From: Thermoplasmata archaeon
GTDB taxonomy: Archaea; Thermoplasmatota; Thermoplasmata; Thermoplasmatales; Thermoplasmataceae
DNA: 45,100 bases
NCBI GenBank assembly: GCA_021802205.1
Contig: JAKAAT010000007.1
Span: 1-45,100 of the forward strand
Direction: 5' to 3'
The translations under genes and the position numbers were made by a program. The notes under the pieces are model-generated. The model searched no databases, was not told the DNA's origin, and saw only the letters and a program-made list of their open reading frames with translations. This document shows, piece by piece, positions 7,637 through 14,374 of this stretch; the first letter of the stretch is position 1; each line of letters begins with the position of its first letter.

Positions 7637-7933
7637 TTGTTACCAATTGTTACTAAATTGTTACAAAATTGTTACTTCAGAAACCCTTTAATTCATTAAC
7701 TCAAAATAACCTTTTCAAGAAAGTAACAAAGTAACAACAAATTCTCCCTATGGAAAAAATAATTTAAATTAAAAAAACAAAATAAAAATCAAAATAAAAT
7801 TCAAAAAATAAAAAAATATTTTTGCATAGGAACGATGAAAAAAGTTGTTACTTTGTTACTTTTAATGCAAACCCTTTAAAACACTGGCTTAAAAGAGTAA
7901 CAATTTTGTAACAATCAATTGTTACTTTGTTAC
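7637..7933. repeat. Twelve TTGTTAC repeats, partly helically phased
   Basis: TTGTTAC starts at 7637, 7647, 7658, 7669, 7845, 7853, 7919 and 7927; the complement GTAACAA starts at 7723, 7731, 7897 and 7908. Spacings within groups are 10-11 bases (one helical turn) for 7637-7669 and 7897-7908-7919, and 8 bases for the pairs at 7723, 7845 and 7919. Such regular iterons suggest cooperative binding on one DNA face, as at plasmid origins. Confidence 0.8.
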
Positions 7934-7985
7934 TTTTTATAAAAATAATTAAAGATAGTTACAGAATAGTTAAAAAATAATAAAA

Positions 7986-9908
7986 TTATAAACCAAGATC
8001 TTCTGGTGATGGGACATTGCCGTTCCAAATATTAACATTATTCTCGGTTTTCTCAGTTTTAGTCTCAGTTTTAATTTCCTTTTCAGTCTCTTTTTCATTT
8101 AGCATTTCTGCGTATTTATAAGGCAAATTCCCAGAAATACCTCTATTTCTATTCCCTTCAATATATGTGATTTTATTTACAAATCCATTACTTTCGGCAA
8201 AGCTGTTGGCACTTTGTTTTATATTCATCCCTTTTTTTATTATATTAAACCCAGTTGTTGTGATTTGGAAGATCCATTTCTTTTTATCTTTTTTATCCTG
8301 CTCAATTTTAAACTCATTCTTCATTTCTTTGTCCATGAACGATAAATTTTTATAACCATCCTGTGTATGTTGAGCATCTTCTTTGTTATAATACAGGCTT
8401 AACATCTTTGCAAAGAATTCGTCAATAATTTCAGGCACTTCTATTTTAGAAACCACTGGAATAAATCCTTCTGCATCCATGATCCAAGCACCAAGCAGGG
8501 CAACAACCTTGCGTCCATCCTTCTCTGTTTCCTTTAATTCCTTATATTTATTGATAATAGCCGATGCTTTTTTATCTTTTAATTTCTCATATAGCATACC
8601 ACCAGAACTTTTATTCATTCTGCTTATAAAGTCAGAACCCTTATTTTTCATTTTATTATCCCTTATTATATCTTTATCATCGAATACAAATTTGTATATT
8701 CTCTTGTCCTGTGCCATTTTCTCGGTTGCATCCAGATCTTTCACATCTTTGGATTCTGTATTCCTTGAGAATATATAAGTGGTTGTTACATTATAAATTG
8801 TCATTGTTTGGTCTCTATTGCCTCTGGCATTCTTGCCCCTGCTTTTTAATCTTCCCAGTGCCTCTGCATTAAGTTTCGCCTCCTCAATATAAATCGGGAG
8901 ATTGGTTGTTCCTGTAAAACTTTTCTGCCTGAATGGAGATGAAACCGTGTCATCCTGCATTGTAGCCAGAAAAATACCATAATCCATGCCGAATGTCATA
9001 TCAATGGTGAAACTTTTTCCTGTGTCTGATTTTCCTATCGCATCGATTGTTATGGGGTAATCTTCATAATTAAGCACGTTTATTATATTTGCACCTATAA
9101 TTGCATAATGCAAAGTTAATTGCTTTGGGCTTAACATTGAAATGCCCTCGTTATAAAGTTCTGGATTAATATTGCCCACATTTAAGCCCTTTAATATAAC
9201 AATTTGATAAGCATCCTTATTTCTGGCATATCTTTTCTCAGGGAATTTTATTATGCCATTTTCAATATAAAGATTTGGCTCACGATATTCGCCCTCCTCG
9301 ATAGGCAGGGCATCTATACATGCAGTGAATGAATTCACGCTTGATGGATATACCATCATAAGAACAAAGTCGGATTTGGCATATATTGTATCCTCAAATT
9401 TTAACATATCTGTATTTGTGTCATTATCTATTATTTTAAGCCTTTTTAAATTATTCTTGATGGGTTCATTATTATAATTTTTTAGTGTTATCGCAGTTTT
9501 TATCAAATGGAAACCATCTGTTTTGAAAACTTTTTTAATTGTGTATGGTCTGCCATCATTATCCCATCCTGCAAACTCAATCGGATTCCCGTCTTCCCAT
9601 TTTATTGCTGTCCATGCCCCTGCTATGCCTTCACTTCTTTTCTTGTTTATATAGGTAATTTTGGCTTTTAAAATATCACTCCATACATCCTTTGCCAGAT
9701 TATCACTATATCCATTAATAAATTTAAAAACGTTGTTATAATCATCGTTAGTCCATTCATTATTTTCAAGAAAACTTTCTGCCCTGTATTTATCTATATC
9801 CTCAAGAATAGTCCCTTTTTCATTGATTTCTATTAATGTTTTTAAAGCATTTCTGAGATCTGTGCTATAAACTATTTCTGGATCAACATTTTCTTTATTA
9901 TCTGTCAT
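7986..9908 (-). CDS. 640-aa P-loop ATPase, probable replication protein
   Basis: The protein has a clear Walker A motif at residues 292-299 (GKSDTGKS) after a strand ITIDA, and a Walker B-like LPIYIEEAK at about 337-345. A possible sensor segment (TIYNVTTTYIFSRNTE) follows at 370-385. The N-terminal 270 residues hold an unrecognised domain that includes AGAWTAIKWEDGNPIEFAGW. Residues about 520-600 look like a winged helix, and the tail is a Glu/Lys/Thr-rich linker. The order resembles DUF927/SF3-type helicases of plasmids, but I cannot name the family. It is last in a four-gene operon, two bases after the LSm-like gene, and its 3' end faces the iteron region. Initiator or helicase function is inferred from that setting. 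No primase (Prim-Pol or TOPRIM) motif was seen. Confidence 0.7.
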   Translation of the reverse strand: MTDNKENVDPEIVYSTDLRNALKTLIEINEKGTILEDIDKYRAESFLENNEWTNDDYNNVFKFINGYSDNLAKDVWSDILKAKITYINKKRSEGIAGAWTAIKWEDGNPIEFAGWDNDGRPYTIKKVFKTDGFHLIKTAITLKNYNNEPIKNNLKRLKIIDNDTNTDMLKFEDTIYAKSDFVLMMVYPSSVNSFTACIDALPIEEGEYREPNLYIENGIIKFPEKRYARNKDAYQIVILKGLNVGNINPELYNEGISMLSPKQLTLHYAIIGANIINVLNYEDYPITIDAIGKSDTGKSFTIDMTFGMDYGIFLATMQDDTVSSPFRQKSFTGTTNLPIYIEEAKLNAEALGRLKSRGKNARGNRDQTMTIYNVTTTYIFSRNTESKDVKDLDATEKMAQDKRIYKFVFDDKDIIRDNKMKNKGSDFISRMNKSSGGMLYEKLKDKKASAIINKYKELKETEKDGRKVVALLGAWIMDAEGFIPVVSKIEVPEIIDEFFAKMLSLYYNKEDAQHTQDGYKNLSFMDKEMKNEFKIEQDKKDKKKWIFQITTTGFNIIKKGMNIKQSANSFAESNGFVNKITYIEGNRNRGISGNLPYKYAEMLNEKETEKEIKTETKTEKTENNVNIWNGNVPSPEDLGL

Positions 9909-9909
9909 C

Positions 9910-10224
9910 TCAGATCACCTCAACCCATAAAATACCAGACTTCATGAAAATCCTGTCTTTTACTACATTTCTCACAATCTCTCTGCCACCAATATTTGTT
10001 TTATCTTCTGTATTTATAGATATCAGAATATTATACATGCCCAATTCCTTTAAAGTTCCTTCAAAAACCTGATTATTTGTAAGCCCAATTTTAATTTTTT
10101 TGCCGATAAGCTCTTTAACAAAAGAATCTGTGCTATATCGCAAGGGCTTTTTATCGATATTGTTAAATACTTTTAAATCCTTATTGTTCTTGTTGTTGTC
10201 CACAACATTGTTATTTTTATACAT
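9910..10224 (-). CDS. LSm/Hfq-like RNA-binding protein
   Basis: A 104-residue protein with an Asn/Lys-rich tail (1-25) and an Sm-like fold. Sm1 spans about 35-69: LIGKKIKIGLTNNQVFEGTL then GMYNILI, matching the pattern of a hydrophobic Gly, a beta hairpin, EGxL and M-x-N. Sm2 is near the end: DRIFMKSGILWVEV, in the place of the usual IRGxxI strand. The Sm1 aspartate is replaced by Gly and the Sm2 Arg by Lys, so RNA binding may differ. A Shine-Dalgarno GGAGGT precedes the ATG and lies within the end of the upstream tiny gene. Its stop is next to the ATPase start, so the two are probably made together. An LSm protein on a plasmid could control copy number RNA or mRNA; this is speculation. Confidence 0.65.
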   Translation of the reverse strand: MYKNNNVVDNNKNNKDLKVFNNIDKKPLRYSTDSFVKELIGKKIKIGLTNNQVFEGTLKELGMYNILISINTEDKTNIGGREIVRNVVKDRIFMKSGILWVEVI

Positions 10225-10226
10225 TT

Positions 10227-10376
10227 TTATTTAACCTCCTGTTTGCTTAAATTCCATAAAAGACTAAACTTTGCGAGGAATTCCTGTTCGGTCATCTGTG
10301 ATGGCTCTGCCATTATTATGGTTTTTAATTTTTCATCGTTTTTTGCAATTTCTCGAAGTGGTTTCATATCTATCAT
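10227..10376 (-). CDS. 49-aa protein, operon member
   Basis: MIDMKPLREIAKNDEKLKTI... is a 49-residue helical protein I do not recognise. Its ATG overlaps the stop of the 53-aa gene by four bases (ATGA), a GGTGG ribosome site lies 8-10 bases upstream, and its own last codons carry the GGAGGT site of the LSm gene. This tight packing supports it as real despite the size. Codon 4 is also ATG. A small replication accessory or regulatory peptide is possible. Confidence 0.6.
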   Translation of the reverse strand: MIDMKPLREIAKNDEKLKTIIMAEPSQMTEQEFLAKFSLLWNLSKQEVK

Positions 10377-10534
10377 TTTATATCACCCACCTTTATAATT
10401 AACCCACCATCGACTCTCTCATACTCTACTTTGCTCTCCGATGTAATGTGCTGTTCATCCACCAAATAAAAGGGTACTGGCACATACATCGAGGTTCTTA
10501 GGTAAATCGGTCTTCTCCCGTTCATCTTTGCCAT
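10373..10534 (-). CDS. 53-aa basic protein, possibly AbrB/MazE-like
   Basis: MAKMNGRRPIYLRTSMYVPV... continues into VEYERVDGGLIIKVGD. The order basic head, strand with VPVP, hinge, then a V-E-Y-E-R-V-D-G-G-L-I-I-K hairpin resembles the swapped-hairpin (AbrB/SpoVT/MazE) fold, which would make it a DNA-binding autoregulator. The match is weak because the usual LGIKEGD turn is altered. It is the first gene of the operon and couples to the 49-aa gene by an ATGA overlap. A TATA-like AATATTTAAAAAA about 20 bases before the ATG suggests a nearly leaderless transcript. Confidence 0.55.
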   Translation of the reverse strand: MAKMNGRRPIYLRTSMYVPVPFYLVDEQHITSESKVEYERVDGGLIIKVGDIK

Positions 10535-10643
10535 ATTTATTATAATATTTTTTAAATATTAAAAAAAAGATGGAGAAAAAAAAGATGTCTACATTTATAA
10601 ATATAGCAATATTTAAGTAATTACAAAGTATTAACATAGTATA
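10535..10643. promoter_or_regulatory. Divergent promoter region of the replication operon and wHTH gene
   Basis: TTTATAAATA at 10594-10603 is a good archaeal TATA box for the rightward wHTH gene (ATG 10644). On the other strand AATATTTAAAAAA (10548-10560) sits where a TATA box for the leftward operon (ATG 10534) should be. The A-rich tract 10559-10583 between them may be bent DNA. Products of either flank are candidates to regulate here. Confidence 0.5.
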
Positions 10644-11114
10644 ATGATAACAATACCTGATCCAGACATAAGCAAACCGTTGAAATATAACATTTTATAC
10701 CTTTTAATCTCTGGCAGGTATGATATTATAACAATGTATGAAATTTTAAAAGAAGCAAGGTATATGCCAGATAACAAGGATAAATACAAGGGCATTGAAC
10801 GGGCATTAAGGGAATTGGATAAGGAGGGCTTTGCATTAAAAAAGGATATCGTTAAAGGTGTGGCATATTATTCTGCCAGTCAAGAAACCATTTTAAAACT
10901 TACAGAAAACGTTATAAAAGAAGCCAATAAGGTAAATCATGATGCATCCCTGTTAAATGATGAAATAGAAAATATTGATAATATTTATGAAAAACTTGGG
11001 CATGGAAGTTATCTGGGCATAGACAACAGCCAAGCATCAAGGTTAAATGGGTATCTTGATGAAAAATGGTATTATGTTGATAAGAAAGGGCATATTAAGA
11101 AAACACAAGAATAG
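10644..11114 (+). CDS. Winged-helix regulator
   Basis: A 156-residue protein. Residues 10-80 fit a winged helix: KYNILYLLISGRYDIITMYE, a recognition-helix region (YKGIERALRELDKEGFALKK) and a wing (GVAYYSASQETILKL). The rest is a helical, acidic segment and a Tyr-rich end (DEKWYYVDKKGHIKK) that may serve as dimerisation or ligand part. It is transcribed away from the replication operon and shares its control region, a common place for a plasmid copy-number or integrase regulator. The ATG follows a TATA box by about 45 bases without a Shine-Dalgarno site. Confidence 0.65.
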   Translation: MITIPDPDISKPLKYNILYLLISGRYDIITMYEILKEARYMPDNKDKYKGIERALRELDKEGFALKKDIVKGVAYYSASQETILKLTENVIKEANKVNHDASLLNDEIENIDNIYEKLGHGSYLGIDNSQASRLNGYLDEKWYYVDKKGHIKKTQE

Positions 11115-11199
11115 CCTTATAGTTCATAATAAAATAAGCCCTCAAATTTGCGATTTAAGGCTTATTCAATATGGCAATGGATAATTATATGGATCAACA

Positions 11200-12528
11200 T
11201 TAAGAATATTCCACGATAACACGATCATTACCCAGTGCCATTTTAACAGTAAAACCTGCATTTATGTATTCCTCAACCTGATCGATGCTTATAACTTTCT
11301 GTTTATGGCTTTTTGATAATTCATCCTTATCCTGCTGGATCTGGGCAGTTATATCTATTTGCTTGGTGCCAAACAATTTCTCACGTGCCATTTTTGTTAT
11401 TTCATCTGGGTTCATGTCAAGAAGCTTATTCTTTGCTATTTCCTCCTCTGTAAACCCTGCCATCATAAGCAACTGGCTTCTAAATTTAACTTCTATCTCA
11501 TCTTCGGTCATGCCCTTCCTCTCGGTTTCAAGGTATTTAGTGGATTTAAGATAAGCCGATCGCATGGATTCTATTTGGTCTTGTGATAATTTTTTATCAG
11601 TGGTATATTTGCTTTCTATATCACCAACATGTCCCATAAAAAAGCTCCTGTAATCCCTTATTATAAGCCTCTCATCCTGTGCCATTAACAACCTGCTATC
11701 GAAGTAAGCCCTTAAAACGTATGGTCTCCCGTTAAATCCTGCATTGCGTATTGCATTCCTCATAAGGTCTCCAACATTAACTGCTGTTATGTGCTGTTTT
11801 GCCCTGTATCCTAATTTAGAAGCTGTTATAATTGCAGATTCTGGTGTTATAACCTCCCCTGATCTGATCCTTTCAATTAGGTAATTTTCAAGGTACATGC
11901 AACCCTCCTGCCCAAGAAATGTTATATACTTTTTGCCTGTTTTGGATAATTCAGCCCTTACGTTAATCTGTGCAGGTATTTTTAAAAATGTGATCTGATC
12001 GCCATCAACACTTAAATCAGGCATATCCTCTATTTTTAAACCATCTGTGCCTTTATAATTGCCAAGAACACCAATTCTTACACCAGTAAATGCCACAATG
12101 GCACAGGCAGTCCTTTCCCTGCTGTCACCAGCATTGAATATCCTTTTAAGCTCCTCCTGTGTTGGTATTCTTTCATTTTTTAATGTTACCGATATATTTG
12201 CATCCCTTATCTTTATCCTGCGTGGCAGTTTTATGCCATTAAAAAGAAGCCATGATTTAACAGCTTTAATTGTGCTGTTTATATAAGAACCTGCATTGCC
12301 CTTTTTCTCCCTCATAATAATGTAGTCATCCATAAGATCAGATAATGTTTTATCCCTCATTTTAACAAGCTGTTGTGGTGTTTTTTCCATTTCTATGCAG
12401 AATGATCCAAGCCTTCTTAAATAAACATCCCCTGTTATCCTTGATCCTGCCTCTGTATTGTGCTTCCACCTTGCAATATCCCTATCTTTCAATAAATAGC
12501 CATACTTTTCTTTACCCATGCTTATCAT
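11200..12528 (-). CDS. int: Tyrosine recombinase (integrase)
   Basis: A 442-residue archaeal-type integrase with a complete catalytic set: R151 in FTGVRIG, a probable K in ELSKTGKK (196-200), Y270-V-L-R273 in place of HxxR, H300 in FFMGHVGD, and Y308 in ESKYTTDK as nucleophile. The N-terminal 130 residues hold a SAM-like core-binding domain. The C-terminal 110 residues are an extra helical extension. The gene lies 48 bases from the attR core, pointing inward, and is not interrupted by att, unlike SSV-type integrases that split on integration. Expression after integration, and hence excision, should be possible. It recombines the tRNA-Val 3' end with attP. ATG 12528 lacks a Shine-Dalgarno site; M4 is an alternative. 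Confidence 0.92.
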   Translation of the reverse strand: MISMGKEKYGYLLKDRDIARWKHNTEAGSRITGDVYLRRLGSFCIEMEKTPQQLVKMRDKTLSDLMDDYIIMREKKGNAGSYINSTIKAVKSWLLFNGIKLPRRIKIRDANISVTLKNERIPTQEELKRIFNAGDSRERTACAIVAFTGVRIGVLGNYKGTDGLKIEDMPDLSVDGDQITFLKIPAQINVRAELSKTGKKYITFLGQEGCMYLENYLIERIRSGEVITPESAIITASKLGYRAKQHITAVNVGDLMRNAIRNAGFNGRPYVLRAYFDSRLLMAQDERLIIRDYRSFFMGHVGDIESKYTTDKKLSQDQIESMRSAYLKSTKYLETERKGMTEDEIEVKFRSQLLMMAGFTEEEIAKNKLLDMNPDEITKMAREKLFGTKQIDITAQIQQDKDELSKSHKQKVISIDQVEEYINAGFTVKMALGNDRVIVEYS

Positions 12529-12560
12529 GTAATGATACAGATACAGTATATAAACTTTTT

Positions 12561-12571
12561 AAACCGTATAT
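12561..12571 (+). repeat. Right arm of attP inverted repeat
   Basis: AAACCGTATAT is the exact reverse complement of 131-141 and lies on the element side of the attR core. It falls between the integrase start and the core, so it may also overlap the integrase promoter. Confidence 0.7.
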
Positions 12572-12576
12572 CGTAT

Positions 12577-12594
12577 AAATCCGGTCGGGCCCAT
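12577..12594 (+). repeat. attR core
   Basis: AAATCCGGTCGGGCCCAT repeats tRNA-Val 110-127 in direct orientation with no tRNA body upstream of it, so it is the orphan 3' fragment left after integration. It marks the right border of the element. Confidence 0.9.
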
Positions 12595-12724
12595 AAATAT
12601 AACATTTTTAATATAATTATACTTTTAAAACTTCAAAATTTGTACTCATGCTGTATTTTCAAAGGAAAATTGCTTGATTATAATCCAAAACAATGTTTAT
12701 TAAACATGCGATAATAAGTATATT

Positions 12725-12862
12725 ATGAGCCAAGAAGTCCAAATGGATATTAAAGATGTAAGATTCACTGTAGAAAAACATCTTAGGGATTTAGGTATAG
12801 AAGGACAGATCAGAATAGCATCCGCAAAATTTAACCTTAAAGCGGGAAGTCTCCTTCCGTGA
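12725..12862 (+). pseudogene. 5' fragment of a small gene interrupted by the IS
   Basis: ATG 12725 opens MSQEVQMDIKDVRFTVEKHL..., an apparent native sequence up to codon 36 (F, TTT 12830-12832). Beyond TTTAA (12830-12834) the frame runs into the insertion sequence and stops at TGA 12860-12862. Removing 12835-14220 joins it in frame to 14221-14362. The original would be an 83-residue alpha/beta protein with a strand-rich second half. I do not recognise the family. It sits directly upstream of a retropepsin-like gene that has its own Shine-Dalgarno site. Confidence 0.6.
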
Positions 12863-12871
12863 GGGAGGAGA
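12850..12871 (+). repeat. Left-end hairpin of the IS
   Basis: TCTCCTTCC pairs with GGGAGGAGA over nine positions with one T-G, closing a GTGA tetraloop. Subterminal hairpins at this position are what Y1 transposases recognise in IS200/IS605 elements. Confidence 0.6.
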
Positions 12872-12919
12872 TGAGAGCATAATTTTATAGGTAATAAATT
12901 CATATATATTCTAAAAAAG

Positions 12920-14203
12920 ATGATACTGAGAGCTTATAAATTCAGAATATACCCGAAGAAGAAACAGATTGAGAAAATCAATTCAATCCTGAATTTATCA
13001 TATAAATTATACAATGCAATGCTTGAACAGAGAAAAATGGCATATGAATTGAAGAAGGATTTCCATTCAAGCAATAATGTAAATTATCTATCACAGCAGA
13101 ATGAACTACCTGAATTGAAGAAATATTTCCCTGAATATAGAGAAATTTATTCATTGGCATTGCAGGATGTTGCAAGGAGGCTGGATAAGGCATATGACAA
13201 CTTCTTCAGGAGAATAAGGGAAAAGAAGAATGGGAAAAGGATTAAGGCAGGATTCCCGAGATTCAAATCAAGGAATAGCTATAAATCCATAACATACCCA
13301 CAGTCTGGATTCAAGATAATGGATAACGGTCATCTATTTCTCTCCAAGCTCGGGGAAATAAGAATGTTCAAGCACAGGGAAATAAAGGGAAATATTAAAC
13401 AGGCAACCATTAAAAAGGATAAAGCAGAAAACTACTTTGCAACCTTTATTGTGGAAGAAAACACTGAGAACAGGAATTATTCAGAGCTACCTGATAATCC
13501 CGTGGGAATAGATGTAGGTCTCATCAAACTTATAGCAACCACAGATAATGAACCAGCAGATCCACCCAAATATTTGAGAAAGTCAGAAAAGAAACTAAAA
13601 AATGCACAGAGAAACCTATCAAGGAAGCAGAAAGGTTCAATGAATAGAATGGAAGCAAGGGTAAGGGTAGCTAAGATAAGCATCCATATATCCAACCAGA
13701 GGAATGATTTCTCACAGAAACTATCAAGAAAGTTGGTAAACAATCACAACTTCATAGCATATGAAGACCTGGATATTGCCAATATGCTGAAGAACCATAA
13801 GCTGGCTAAAAGCATAGCAGATGCTTCATGGGGTATACTTATAAATAATACTATTTACAAGGCTGAGAGAGCCGGTAAATACTGTATTAAGGTAAACCCC
13901 AGGAATACCTCCAAAGCATGCTCCTATTGTGGTAATATAATAGAGGAACAATCCCTTGATGACAGGGAATATAACTGTAAAGTATGTGGTTTATCTATGG
14001 ACAGGGATGACAATGCAGCAGTGAATGTATTGAATGCTGGATTAAATAAAGTATTCAATACCTTTATTATAATAAAGCAGAAAAAGAGCAAACATAATAA
14101 GAGAAGAGTACCCACGGACTGTGGGGAATTCATGCCCGTGGAGGAACTGGCCAATACCTTAAGGCAAGCCAGTCCCATAGAAGCGGGAAGCCCCGTGCGT
14201 TAG
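12920..14203 (+). CDS. tnpB: TnpB, RNA-guided nuclease of IS605 type
   Basis: A 427-residue protein with all RuvC residues in place: D198 in GIDVGL, E282 in AYEDLDI and the aspartates in MDRDDNAAVNV (361-364). The zinc ribbon has both pairs, CSYC (334-337) and CKVC (353-356). The N-terminus MILRAYKFRIYPKKKQ is the usual start of the family, and length is normal (about 400). Known TnpB proteins cut DNA next to a TAM using an omega RNA encoded at the right end of the element. The TAM here should match the left flank TTTAA. The gene overlaps the right-end hairpin. Nothing suggests inactivation. Confidence 0.92.
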   Translation: MILRAYKFRIYPKKKQIEKINSILNLSYKLYNAMLEQRKMAYELKKDFHSSNNVNYLSQQNELPELKKYFPEYREIYSLALQDVARRLDKAYDNFFRRIREKKNGKRIKAGFPRFKSRNSYKSITYPQSGFKIMDNGHLFLSKLGEIRMFKHREIKGNIKQATIKKDKAENYFATFIVEENTENRNYSELPDNPVGIDVGLIKLIATTDNEPADPPKYLRKSEKKLKNAQRNLSRKQKGSMNRMEARVRVAKISIHISNQRNDFSQKLSRKLVNNHNFIAYEDLDIANMLKNHKLAKSIADASWGILINNTIYKAERAGKYCIKVNPRNTSKACSYCGNIIEEQSLDDREYNCKVCGLSMDRDDNAAVNVLNAGLNKVFNTFIIIKQKKSKHNKRRVPTDCGEFMPVEELANTLRQASPIEAGSPVR

Positions 14204-14220
14204 CTTGGGGAGGAAGTCAC
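14090..14220 (+). ncRNA. Probable omega RNA region of TnpB
   Basis: In known systems the omega RNA scaffold covers the last part of tnpB and the right end, and its guide is the flanking DNA. The right-end hairpin CCCCGTGC-GTTA-GCTTGGGG (14191-14210) is visible, with one internal mismatch. The guide would then start at 14221 (TCAGGGTTATTGGG...). The 5' limit is a guess. Confidence 0.4.
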
Positions 14221-14362
14221 TCAGGGTTATTGGGATGTTGTTGTTGTCTATTCAAGAGACATAGAAGTTGGGGACAGAAAACAAAAGGCAGGCATAATTG
14301 CCGTACTGGTGATAAATGATACAACCAGAAAAGTTGAGTCATTCAAGGAGAACCCAACATAA
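14221..14362 (+). pseudogene. 3' fragment of the gene interrupted by the IS
   Basis: Read with the last two bases of TTTAA as the first two of codon AAT, this gives QGYWDVVVVYSRDIEVGDRK and on through AGIIAVLVINDTTRKVESF to a TAA at 14360-14362. The alternating strands look like a genuine beta-rich protein end. There is no start codon of its own, so the gene is dead unless the element is lost. It lies 12 bases before the retropepsin-like gene. Confidence 0.6.
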
Positions 14363-14366
14363 GGAG
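14361..14366 (+). promoter_or_regulatory. Shine-Dalgarno of the retropepsin-like gene
   Basis: AAGGAG stands 8 bases before ATG 14375 and overlaps the stop of the interrupted gene, so the two genes were once translationally linked in one transcript. Confidence 0.6.
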
Positions 14367-14374
14367 CTTTTCAT

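Larger units (their letters stand above)
6637..7985. other. 1.35-kb gene-free repeat region, putative origin/control region
   Basis: No convincing gene lies here. It is extremely AT-rich and contains two spatially separate families of short repeats, TGTCCCAAC in 6784-7109 and TTGTTAC in 7637-7933, plus two copies of AAACCCTTTAA (7681 and 7870). It follows directly the 3' end of the element's ATPase gene. Iteron arrays beside a replication gene in AT-rich DNA are typical of plasmid origins. The origin function is inference; operator clusters are the alternative. Confidence 0.55.
110..12594. mobile_element. Integrated element in tRNA-Val, about 12.5 kb
   Basis: The segment is bounded by the 18-bp direct repeat of the tRNA-Val 3' end and has an intact, unsplit tyrosine integrase gene next to the right end, transcribed inward. 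The left end has TATACGGTTT just inside the core and the right end its inverse, so the joined circle would have an inverted repeat around the core. Inside are a P-loop ATPase, an LSm-like protein, small regulators, two repeat-rich regions that could serve replication and partition, and a transporter/regulator cargo. No viral capsid or conjugation (VirB4/TraG-like) gene is recognised, so an integrative plasmid is more likely than a virus. Genes inside are more AT-rich by eye than the chromosome to the right, except the cargo at 3955-5966. Confidence 0.85.
12835..14220 (+). mobile_element. IS605-type element with tnpB only
   Basis: About 1386 bases. The left border is placed after TTTAA and the right border after GTCAC because this exact cut restores the interrupted reading frame. 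Both ends begin a terminal structure after the same AAGCGGGAAG string (12839-12848 and 14181-14190). The left end folds as a 9-bp stem with a GTGA loop, the right end as a CCCC/GGGG hairpin. No terminal inverted repeat or target duplication is seen, as expected of this family. There is no tnpA transposase, so movement would need one in trans. Confidence 0.75.

Noticed and set aside
7488-7691. 67-residue reading frame inside the repeat region
   Set aside because: Its end is built from the TTGTTAC iterons and it has no motif or start signal; chance frame.
6637-7985. CRISPR array
   Set aside because: Repeats are only 7-9 bases, in both orientations, without constant spacers or cas genes.
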